From Kistimonas asteriae (GTDB lineage: Bacteria > Pseudomonadota > Gammaproteobacteria > Pseudomonadales > Endozoicomonadaceae): a stretch of 64,000 nucleotides of DNA. Below, in pieces: positions 9,624 through 16,895 of this stretch; positions within the stretch are counted from its first letter, which is position 1, and each line of letters begins with the position of its first letter. The notes under the pieces are model-generated. The model saw nothing but the letters and a program-made list of their open reading frames with translations, did not search any database and was not told where the DNA came from. The stretch is taken from assembly GCF_018263925.1 (NCBI RefSeq), contig NZ_JAEVHF010000011.1, forward strand, positions 98,119-162,118, read 5' to 3'. A program made the translations under genes and the position numbers.

Positions 9624-11201
9624 TCAATTCGGCCAGAACCTTTCGTCTTCCAAGCAAGCTTCTTTATCACACAGTAACTTTGTATTTTTTTCATATACCA
9701 TTTTATAAAAATCATAATAATAGCTGTCGTCTCTGGTCACACCACACTGCGCAACCTCCTGCCCAGTAACTTCTTCTACGTTTTTACTTGTTAATTTATT
9801 CATCCATTTGGGTTTTTTCCTGCCAGGATCAAGAACAGACTGCGCGGTTTTAACAAGAAGATCCTCAATACTGCATTTCTCCCTTAGATACGCAACTGCC
9901 CTCTTCTGAACATCTCTGCATTCAGTAGTTCTCAGTAGAGGAAAATTAGCCTCCTTCATATTTCTGGGCTTAAATTCGTCTCTTCCAACAAGCATATTCG
10001 CACTGAAATAAACATCTTTATACTTACTTTCAAGGGCTGAATCAGTACATGAGTTGTGAATTACCATTTTGTAAAATTCAAGATAAAAATCATAAGAGGA
10101 GAATTCGTGAAGCGGGAGCTTTCCTATGGCGACAGCATCAGAAAATGAAATATCGCCAGTCAACGTGCAAGTATTGGCCAGTTTCGTCATTCTATGGAAA
10201 TCTCTATTTGTTATAGGGAATGGGTCAATAAAATCGACTCTCTTTCGCTTTCTGGAAATGTTCTCACTCGATTGACTAAATGGCTTAATAGTAATTATTT
10301 TACTCGTCTCTTTTTTTTCAGAAAAGCACATATGTATCTCTATTTCATGCTCATCAAATATCCTCTCCCAATGTTTCATAAATTCATCGATTACTCTTTC
10401 CGATTGATCTATTTCATTAGCGACAATAGTGATACCTCGATCTTCATTATTTTCCATTAATAATACAAGCGTCAGAAAATGTAAACACTTGGGTATATCT
10501 TTCCTTGTATAACAAAAATATAGGGTATTATCATTTAATGCTTCATGGGAAAGGGTTGGAAAATTATCGTTTGTGATCGTCTGAGCCAACAATTCACTAT
10601 CAAAAGCTAAAGGCTCAGAAATAACGTCAATTTCCCCAAAATACATCTTATAGCGTTTATCATTACTCTCACAGAAACAAGGTAAGAACCTATTCATACC
10701 ACTAATATTGTGTCTAAATCCCTTGATTCCAAAGTATTCATTTATCAAAAGTGTTTTATCTACATAGCATTCTTCATCACAAAAACTGATTGGTTCTATA
10801 CGACCGTGAGGCCCGCTATGTATATACAATGCAGCATCAAGCAACATTCTGATTTTTGTGAAAGTGTCTTCTATCTGTGGTAAAGGCCTATTAATCCATA
10901 TGACCTGTACATCATCATCGGCCAGAAAGAGCGGGCGACCTATGCTCTTTTCACCGCCAGCTGTCTGAATGACGATACAGATACTCCTATCCGGAAACGC
11001 CTTACGATAAACGGAAGCGGCTTTATAGGCATGAGCAATATCTCCATATTCTCCATATCCTCCATAGGTTCTGCCGCAAACCATAATGTCACTCGTTCTT
11101 ATAGTTTTACCCTGAAATTCAAATGCTGATGGTGAACCTGTATGGGGCAGTTGCGCGCTACTGGTTACGCTTTTTGCTGCTGCACCCACAGATGTTGCCA
11201 T
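9624..11201 (-). CDS. AT-rich orphan gene, effector-like protein of unknown function
   Basis: 525 residues. Base composition is clearly more AT-rich than the flanks, and codon use favours A/T third positions, suggesting horizontal acquisition. The N-terminus is rich in Ser, Thr and Ala (about residues 1-25), a composition seen in type III-secreted proteins. Residues 37-80 (VCGRTYGGYGEYGDIAHAYK...) and 332-366 (NRDFHRMTKLANTC...TGDISFSDAVAIGKLPLHEF) look like the N-terminal Gly-rich loop and donor-site block of GT-B glycosyltransferases; this is an inference from the pattern only. A basic cluster SRKRKRVD (316-323) resembles a eukaryotic nuclear localisation signal. The ATG at 11201 has GAGGTAG 8 bases upstream. 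No neighbour forms an operon with it. Confidence 0.7.
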   Translation of the reverse strand: MATSVGAAAKSVTSSAQLPHTGSPSAFEFQGKTIRTSDIMVCGRTYGGYGEYGDIAHAYKAASVYRKAFPDRSICIVIQTAGGEKSIGRPLFLADDDVQVIWINRPLPQIEDTFTKIRMLLDAALYIHSGPHGRIEPISFCDEECYVDKTLLINEYFGIKGFRHNISGMNRFLPCFCESNDKRYKMYFGEIDVISEPLAFDSELLAQTITNDNFPTLSHEALNDNTLYFCYTRKDIPKCLHFLTLVLLMENNEDRGITIVANEIDQSERVIDEFMKHWERIFDEHEIEIHMCFSEKKETSKIITIKPFSQSSENISRKRKRVDFIDPFPITNRDFHRMTKLANTCTLTGDISFSDAVAIGKLPLHEFSSYDFYLEFYKMVIHNSCTDSALESKYKDVYFSANMLVGRDEFKPRNMKEANFPLLRTTECRDVQKRAVAYLREKCSIEDLLVKTAQSVLDPGRKKPKWMNKLTSKNVEEVTGQEVAQCGVTRDDSYYYDFYKMVYEKNTKLLCDKEACLEDERFWPN

Positions 11202-11511
11202 TATTAACTACCTCTTATGTGTCTAGTACACCGTCTGATAGCATTTGATATGTATTGATTCGCTAAATCCGTTGACAGGCAAGGCTTGTGGATATGTCAA
11301 CCATATCAAGTGCTGAAAGGCGCTGAATTATCCTTCTCTAATACAGACACGCTAACTGGAAAAATGTTCAATTCAAAGTGTCCCTTCACGCCGCGGGGTA
11401 TACACATCGATAGAATATGTATACTATCCAACACTATCGTACCAATGGATGTTCGGTACAACACAACAATAAGAAACCACTGCCAAAAAGTGGGCCGTCA
11501 GGGACAATATC
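11202..11511. other. Intergenic region between divergent genes (310 bases)
   Basis: No gene is visible here. The region separates the minus-strand AT-rich gene from the plus-strand hydrolase-PilZ gene and should contain both promoters. It carries the paired GTATAC sites described separately (11398-11424). No other structured element was recognised. Confidence 0.6.
11398..11424. promoter_or_regulatory. Paired GTATAC inverted repeat, operator-like
   Basis: GTATACA (11398-11404) and TGTATAC (11418-11424) form a perfect inverted repeat with 13 bases between. Each core GTATAC is itself a palindrome and the two cores are 21 bp apart, about two helical turns. The position is ~90 bases upstream of the hydrolase-PilZ start. 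A regulator site is an inference. Confidence 0.35.
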
Positions 11512-12792
11512 ATGGAATATACCCGCTCCTTCAGTCCTCGCATGTTGGACGCAGAGCCTGTCTCCATAGAGTTCGGGCAATGGCTGTTGCAATACCAGGC
11601 GTTTTCCAATCCTGTAAATGATCATCGAACACCAGTTGTTTTCCTTTCCGGCGCATTTCAGAACTTTCGTAGTTTTCGACATGAAGTCGAAGTATTTCTT
11701 CAGGATTTCCCGGTTATTCTTCTGGATCTTCCCTCCCAGGGTTCCAATCCCCAACTGGTGCCTGACCTGTCGCTGGAGGATATGGCCTGTCTGCTGAAAG
11801 GGTTTCTGGACGTCTGCGGTATCGAACGTATCAACCTGATCGGTATTTCTTACGGCTCACTGCTTGCCAGCCTGTTTGCCACCGAGTTCCCGGAACGCAT
11901 TGAGAAACTGTTACTCAGTGGCACGACGCCCATGGGCCGCCCTGCACTTATGCGTACACTGGAAGAGTCACTGCACCTCTGCCGGGAAGGCCGTATCAAG
12001 GAGTTCGCGGCAGGTTGCGTCACCACCATGATCAACCATTATCATGTGGAACAAACAGGGTTGGGACGGACACACCAGAAGCTACTATTTCGCCAGGTTT
12101 CCCGCCTGGATGAAGCCGAACGTGAGCGCTTTCTTCAGAACACGCAGCGCCTGATCGACTTCAAGGGCTTCGATAAATACCCGCAATGCCCCACCCTGGT
12201 CGCTACAGGTGAATACGATCACTTTACACTGCCCTGTGAAAACGCAGCCTTTGCCCTGCGCTGCCCTCGCTCAACGTTTGCACTGATACACAATGCCGAC
12301 CACATGAGCATCTTTTCCCGCAGGGAAGGTACCTGCAGGTTGTTTTACCATTTTCTGACCGGACGCCCACTCAGTAGCTGCAAGGATTTCCAGGTCATGA
12401 ATCGGGTCGCCATGGTTACCATGGAGCGCCGGATCAGCCCACGGCTCGTTCCCATTCGTAACGGCGCCTGTATTCTGAAAACAGAGAGCGGTGAAAAAAT
12501 CGCAGCCCGCATTGACGATATCAATTTCTTTGGAACCCGGCTGTCACTGAAAGAGAACCGTACGCTGGATTTAGACGAACGCAATCTCGAATTGCAGATT
12601 GACAGCATTGGCGTATCACTGTCGGTTCACGTTCTGGAACAGGATGATGACCAGTTGCGAGGCCACTTTATTCATATTGACCTGCAAACCGCAGAGCATT
12701 TCAGACAGTATCTCAATGATGACAGCTATTTCATGGACCAACAGCCATTGGCGCTGTTTGAGGAAGAGCTTGTCGCCGATATTGCGGGATAA
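11512..12792 (+). CDS. Alpha/beta hydrolase fused to a PilZ domain
   Basis: 426 residues. Residues ~40-285 form an alpha/beta hydrolase: nucleophile elbow GISYGS with Ser113, Asp236 in GEYDHF, and His264 in NADHMS. Residues ~305-405 form a PilZ domain: RRISPR supplies RxxxR and DINFFG supplies the (D/N)xSxxG motif with Ser replaced by Asn. PilZ domains bind c-di-GMP, so the hydrolase may be allosterically controlled by it (inference). No signal peptide was seen. The start ATG has AGGGA 7 bases upstream. A diguanylate cyclase gene lies ~4 kb away (16896-19031). The substrate is unknown; the 3' end converges on the methyltransferase gene. Confidence 0.85.
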   Translation: MEYTRSFSPRMLDAEPVSIEFGQWLLQYQAFSNPVNDHRTPVVFLSGAFQNFRSFRHEVEVFLQDFPVILLDLPSQGSNPQLVPDLSLEDMACLLKGFLDVCGIERINLIGISYGSLLASLFATEFPERIEKLLLSGTTPMGRPALMRTLEESLHLCREGRIKEFAAGCVTTMINHYHVEQTGLGRTHQKLLFRQVSRLDEAERERFLQNTQRLIDFKGFDKYPQCPTLVATGEYDHFTLPCENAAFALRCPRSTFALIHNADHMSIFSRREGTCRLFYHFLTGRPLSSCKDFQVMNRVAMVTMERRISPRLVPIRNGACILKTESGEKIAARIDDINFFGTRLSLKENRTLDLDERNLELQIDSIGVSLSVHVLEQDDDQLRGHFIHIDLQTAEHFRQYLNDDSYFMDQQPLALFEEELVADIAG

Positions 12793-12803
12793 CCGTTAAC
12801 CTG

Positions 12804-12834
12804 GAAGCCGTTGTCGTCATCAGACGGCGGCTTC
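12804..12834. terminator. Hairpin between convergent genes
   Basis: GAAGCCG (12804-12810) pairs with CGGCTTC (12828-12834), with an inner CGTC/GACG helix. It lies after the hydrolase-PilZ stop and overlaps the methyltransferase stop codon. There is no clear U-tract, so termination is only plausible. Confidence 0.4.
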
Positions 12835-13692
12835 TACGATCCTCACGGCGCTGGGAATATCAAGCCGTTTCAAGGGCAGGCTGTCATAATAGCTGGCAGG
12901 GTTATGTACCTTGATATCGGAAAAACCGCAATCGGAAAACCCGGTCTCTATTTCCTGATCATCACGATAATGTAATGGGTAGCCCCCCCGGGTGAGTAAA
13001 CCCACAACCTTTTGCGCAAACTGCACCCAGCGATAGAGCGGGTGTTCCTGAAGGTCTGGATAAATTTCAGTCAGATACATACCTTTGGGAAACGTCACCA
13101 GATTATCTGCCAGCCGTTTCCAGAAATCTGTAATGACCGGTAATTCAAAATAGTTCACCAACCCTTCGGTAATGACCAAGACCGGCTTGCTGGTATCAAG
13201 GCGGGAAAACAATGCAGAAAGGCTATCAGCCCCTTCCTGCGCCAGAATATTGCATTCAGTCACCTGATGCTGGTCAGACAGCAGACCATGCTGCGAAAGA
13301 TAACGGCGTTTTCTGGCGGCCATATCCGGCAAATCCGCTTCAATATAGCGCAGTGAATCGCCATACTTCCGCATGAAGCAGGCGCCCCTCGGCGACATGC
13401 CTGCCGCGATCTCAACGATCTGGCCAACACCTTGCTCTTCAATGGCACGGGTGAGAAGTTCATCAATGATGACATGCCGTTCCAGCAGGAAGGTTTCAAT
13501 ATCTGCCCCGGCGACAGCGCGAATCAAGGCATTCACCGGCGCCAGTGCCCCGTAACTCAATTTTCCCTTAAACGAATAGAGTTCTGGTAACGACAAACCG
13601 TGACGAAACCAGACATGACCGGTATAAAGTGCGCTAATACTGATACGGGACGTATCCACTTCAGGGGTGAAATTTGCAGAGGGAGACATCAT
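12820..13692 (-). CDS. Class I SAM-dependent methyltransferase (LCMT/Tcmp-like)
   Basis: 290 residues from the ATG pair at 13692/13689 (AAGAAG just upstream). A longer frame to 13791 would add a poorly supported extension. The SAM site is IVEIAAGMSPRG, followed by YIEADLPDMAARKRRYL, and VLVITEGLVNYFE matches the post-IV region of the leucine-carboxyl methyltransferase / polyketide O-methyltransferase family. The methyl acceptor is unknown. It faces the hydrolase-PilZ gene, and the two share a convergent 27-base gap. In other genomes such hydrolases and methyltransferases can be neighbours, but no shared pathway can be read here. Confidence 0.82.
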   Translation of the reverse strand: MMSPSANFTPEVDTSRISISALYTGHVWFRHGLSLPELYSFKGKLSYGALAPVNALIRAVAGADIETFLLERHVIIDELLTRAIEEQGVGQIVEIAAGMSPRGACFMRKYGDSLRYIEADLPDMAARKRRYLSQHGLLSDQHQVTECNILAQEGADSLSALFSRLDTSKPVLVITEGLVNYFELPVITDFWKRLADNLVTFPKGMYLTEIYPDLQEHPLYRWVQFAQKVVGLLTRGGYPLHYRDDQEIETGFSDCGFSDIKVHNPASYYDSLPLKRLDIPSAVRIVEAAV

Positions 13693-13833
13693 AGTCTTCT
13701 TTATATACGCTTTTATCATTATTTTAAGGGCGAGCATAACGAGGCGTGATTCAGCACGCAAGTTCCGATTAAGCAGTGGAAAGATACCCATGACACAGCG
13801 TTTGCCTGTTCACGTGGTTCCGGCAGGTACCGT

Positions 13834-15192
13834 ATGGATCTAACTGACATCCAGCCCATGCTTGAGTGGCTGCGCAGCCACCACGAGTGGCTTGCGATCA
13901 GCATAATGCTGATCGCACTGGTCGAATCCCTGGCCATTGCAGGCATCGTTCTGCCCGGTGTGGTGATGCTGTTCGGCGCAGCAACCATTGCCGGTAGCGG
14001 TGTACTGGATGTCTGGACAACCCTGATTGCCGCCTTCATTGGTGCGGTGCTTGGGGATGGCATCAGCTTTATCCTTGGTCGGGTGTTTCATCGCCATATC
14101 GCCAACTGGTGGCCATTTACCCGCCATCCCCAGTGGCTGGAGGACGGCGAGCATTTCTTCCATCGCCATGGTGGGAAAAGCATTGCCTTTGGACGTTTTA
14201 TTGGGCCGGTCAGGCCCATCATCCCCCTTGTGGCAGGGATGCTGGATATGCCGGCAACCCGCTTTTATGTCGTCAATATTATTTCTGCCATTGCCTGGGC
14301 GCCTGTCTATATCCTGCCAGGCTACCTGGTCGGTGCATCCATGCAGGTTTCTCCACCAGTTTCCGAAGATGTGTTGATTATCCTTGCCATGCTTTTTGGC
14401 ACCAGTCTGTTTTTTGCCTTCATGAGTGGCTATATCCATGACAAGATTCAGTCACCGGCTAATCCGTCAATAGCTTCTGGCAGGCTGTTTATCAGCGGGC
14501 GCTATTTGATGTTGGCCAGTGGCATCAGCCTTATACTGATTACCTGTCTGGTCGTCATTGGTGAACTGAAATTTGCGAATGCCGCCATTACCCAATGGCT
14601 GGTTTTCAACCATACCGGGCTGATGAACCAGATCATGGTGGCCATTACCCTCATCGGGAACCACGAAGTTCAACTGGTCTGGTTTGGGCTCGCCGCTATC
14701 TGGCTTGTCATCAACCGCCAATGGAAGCTGGCTCTTGCGCTATGCATTCTTATTGCGAGTGTCGAGAGCGTGTTGTGGTTGATGAAATGGGGACTGGATA
14801 TGAACCGTCCCGATAATCCTGCCGAACTGGTTCGCTTCTCTTTTCCCAGTGGTCATACGACATTAACGACGTTTCTGTCACTCTGGTTTGCCCGCTACAT
14901 CGCTCTGGCAATTCCCGAGGTGAAACGTCCCTGGATCTGGAGCATCGGTATCATCATCGCCATGCTGGTTGGCTTTTCACGGCTCTACCTCAGTGTGCAT
15001 TGGACAACCGATGTCCTGGGAGGTGTGGCGCTGGGAACGTTGGGTTTTTCACTCTGGCTCATTACCTGCGGTCGCTTCTCCGACACACAGCCGCCCCAAC
15101 ATCCTGTGATTCTGATAGCAACCCTGCTGATCAGCAGCACTGTAATGATTGCCCTGATGCTTCCAGCGGCGCGAATGACCTATCTTGGGTAA
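13834..15192 (+). CDS. DedA-family membrane protein fused to PAP2 phosphatase
   Basis: 452 residues, multi-spanning inner-membrane protein. Residues ~1-190 are DedA-like (SNARE-associated), with the conserved GxxxGD (AVLGDGISFILGR) and FGRFIGPVRPIIPLVAGM. Residues ~225-430 carry all three PAP2 signature blocks: KWGLDMNRP, SFPSGHT, and SRLYLSVHWTTDVLGG (catalytic His). DedA proteins act in lipid flipping and undecaprenyl-phosphate recycling, and PAP2 enzymes dephosphorylate lipid phosphates, so the fusion probably recycles or remodels a lipid carrier. The substrate is not known. CAGG lies 8 bases before the ATG. It converges on the SDR gene with a 9-base gap. Confidence 0.9.
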   Translation: MDLTDIQPMLEWLRSHHEWLAISIMLIALVESLAIAGIVLPGVVMLFGAATIAGSGVLDVWTTLIAAFIGAVLGDGISFILGRVFHRHIANWWPFTRHPQWLEDGEHFFHRHGGKSIAFGRFIGPVRPIIPLVAGMLDMPATRFYVVNIISAIAWAPVYILPGYLVGASMQVSPPVSEDVLIILAMLFGTSLFFAFMSGYIHDKIQSPANPSIASGRLFISGRYLMLASGISLILITCLVVIGELKFANAAITQWLVFNHTGLMNQIMVAITLIGNHEVQLVWFGLAAIWLVINRQWKLALALCILIASVESVLWLMKWGLDMNRPDNPAELVRFSFPSGHTTLTTFLSLWFARYIALAIPEVKRPWIWSIGIIIAMLVGFSRLYLSVHWTTDVLGGVALGTLGFSLWLITCGRFSDTQPPQHPVILIATLLISSTVMIALMLPAARMTYLG

Positions 15193-15201
15193 CGCGTAGA
15201 G

Positions 15202-16002
15202 CTACATGCCGCCAATCCGATGGGCAAGGTAACGCTCAAAAAAGACGGGAAAAAAGCGGGCGAAGAATCGAGCCCGCCAATCAACATTGGACAGGAGTAG
15301 CAAACGCTTGCGTTTGACTGCGCCAGCAAAAGTCTCTTCTGCAACATCGGCAGGGGAGGCTGTTTTTCCGCTCAGTGTGAACGGCTTCTTGACGATACCA
15401 CCATCCCCCTGCAAGGCGTTCTTATAAATATCCGTTGCGGTAAATCCCGGACAGACCATCATCACATCCACTCCACGGTCCATCAGTTCAACCCTTAAGC
15501 AGTTAAACAAACCATGCAGTGCATGTTTGCTTGCACTGTAGGCACTCCGAAACCGCAATGGCGCAAAGCCAGACATACTGCTCATGGTAATCACCAATCC
15601 CTGGCTATTCAGAAGGGCGGGCAATGACTCCCGGGTACAATAAAGCGCTCCAAAATAATTGACCGCCATCAGGCGATGATGAACCTCAGCATCGGTGTCT
15701 TCAAACAGGCTTCGGTGGGTGATACCGGCATTATTGATTAATACATCAATGTGCTGGAAGTCTTCCACGATTCGATTAATCGTTTCATGAACGCCCTTCT
15801 GGTCACTAACATCGCACACGTATCCCCGTGCCTGGATACCCCGACTTTCCAAATGATCAACACACGTCGCAATCTGCTCACGGTTCAGATCAATCAAGGC
15901 GACGCGCGCACCGGCCATACCGAAACGCTGACTCAATGCCCTGCCAATGCCGGCACAGGCGCCGGTGATCACAACAGTCTTGTTTCTGAACGAGTGTGGC
16001 AT
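15202..16002 (-). CDS. Short-chain dehydrogenase/reductase
   Basis: 266 residues of the classical SDR fold. The cofactor loop is TGACAGIGRAL (TGxxxGIG), NNAG is in VLINNAGITHR, and the catalytic set is Ser in MSSMSG with YSASKHAL (Tyr and Lys). Asp in IDLNREQ after strand 2 favours NAD(H). The substrate is unknown. The final ~30 residues (RARFFARFFPVFFERYLAHRI) form a hydrophobic, basic tail that may touch a membrane. Its stop lies 9 bases from the DedA-PAP2 stop. The next gene upstream on the strand is the ferredoxin-NADP-type reductase, 79 bases away. Confidence 0.9.
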   Translation of the reverse strand: MPHSFRNKTVVITGACAGIGRALSQRFGMAGARVALIDLNREQIATCVDHLESRGIQARGYVCDVSDQKGVHETINRIVEDFQHIDVLINNAGITHRSLFEDTDAEVHHRLMAVNYFGALYCTRESLPALLNSQGLVITMSSMSGFAPLRFRSAYSASKHALHGLFNCLRVELMDRGVDVMMVCPGFTATDIYKNALQGDGGIVKKPFTLSGKTASPADVAEETFAGAVKRKRLLLLSNVDWRARFFARFFPVFFERYLAHRIGGM

Positions 16003-16081
16003 CGTCTAACTCCCTGCTCATGGTAGGGTTATTATTATCGAAATTGATCAATCTGCCTGACAGTTAATCCGGCACAGCTAA

Positions 16082-16819
16082 CTAACGCGAAAATGTGTAC
16101 TTCTCTCGTTTGATCTGACGAGGGCCAAACCCTGCTTCACTGAGCCAGGCCACAGCATCATCAATCATGGCGGGATTCCCACAGAGAAAGGGAAGATCCC
16201 GTTCCGGGGATAAGTTCAGATGGGCGAAGCGTGTTTGAACATAGCCAGGATATTCCTGTATCCCGACATCCGGATTCGCTTCCCGGCTTAAGCAAAGCTC
16301 GAACGTCACCTGTTCAAATCGTGATGCCAGTGAGGAGAATTCTTCACGATATATCACATCCTTCCTGTGTCTGCTCCCCATCAGGATATGGAGTGCTATT
16401 CCGCTGGCAGCGATCCTTTCCAGCTCTGGCAGCATGGCACGATAAGGCGCCATGCCTGTACCTGTGCCAACCAGAACCAGACGTTCCGGCAAGCTGTCCG
16501 GCAATACCAGAAGTCCGAAGGGGCCACTGATGCCAAAGTGCTCGCCCGGCACGGCTTCCTGAAAGCGACGACTGGCACGGCCATCCGGCAGCAACGCAAT
16601 GGCAATATCAATCTGACGCATCGATTGAAAGACACCAGGCGCACTGGCAATACTGTAGCTGCGCTTGAGGTTATCACCATCCAACTCAAACTGAATGGAA
16701 ACAAACTGCCCGGCCTGAAAGGAAAAGCTGTCATCGGCAAGCTGAAAGGTCAGCTGAAGCGTATCGTCGGATAGCTGTGTCTTACTGAGCAGTTCAGCTT
16801 CGAATACAGGCCGGGGCAT
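16082..16819 (-). CDS. Ferredoxin/flavodoxin-NADP-type FAD reductase
   Basis: 245 residues of the ferredoxin-NADP reductase superfamily. The FAD-binding block is RSYSIASAPG, the phosphate-binding ISGPFG follows, and the NAD(P) site is LVGTGTGMAPYRAML. CGNPAMIDD and the C-terminal IKREKYTFSR are family features. No iron-sulfur domain is attached, so it should pass electrons between NAD(P)H and a separate carrier. Gene spacing (79 bases to the SDR start) leaves open whether they are cotranscribed. The partner is unknown. Confidence 0.88.
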   Translation of the reverse strand: MPRPVFEAELLSKTQLSDDTLQLTFQLADDSFSFQAGQFVSIQFELDGDNLKRSYSIASAPGVFQSMRQIDIAIALLPDGRASRRFQEAVPGEHFGISGPFGLLVLPDSLPERLVLVGTGTGMAPYRAMLPELERIAASGIALHILMGSRHRKDVIYREEFSSLASRFEQVTFELCLSREANPDVGIQEYPGYVQTRFAHLNLSPERDLPFLCGNPAMIDDAVAWLSEAGFGPRQIKREKYTFSR

Positions 16820-16895
16820 GGAGAACTCCGTGGCTTATGAAACAGGGTGTTCCATAAGAATGCGGGATATCACCCGGCTGTCAACTCTCGCCCCA

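Noticed and set aside
9600..11520. Insertion sequence or prophage remnant around the AT-rich gene
   Set aside because: No transposase, integrase, terminal inverted repeat or target duplication was seen.
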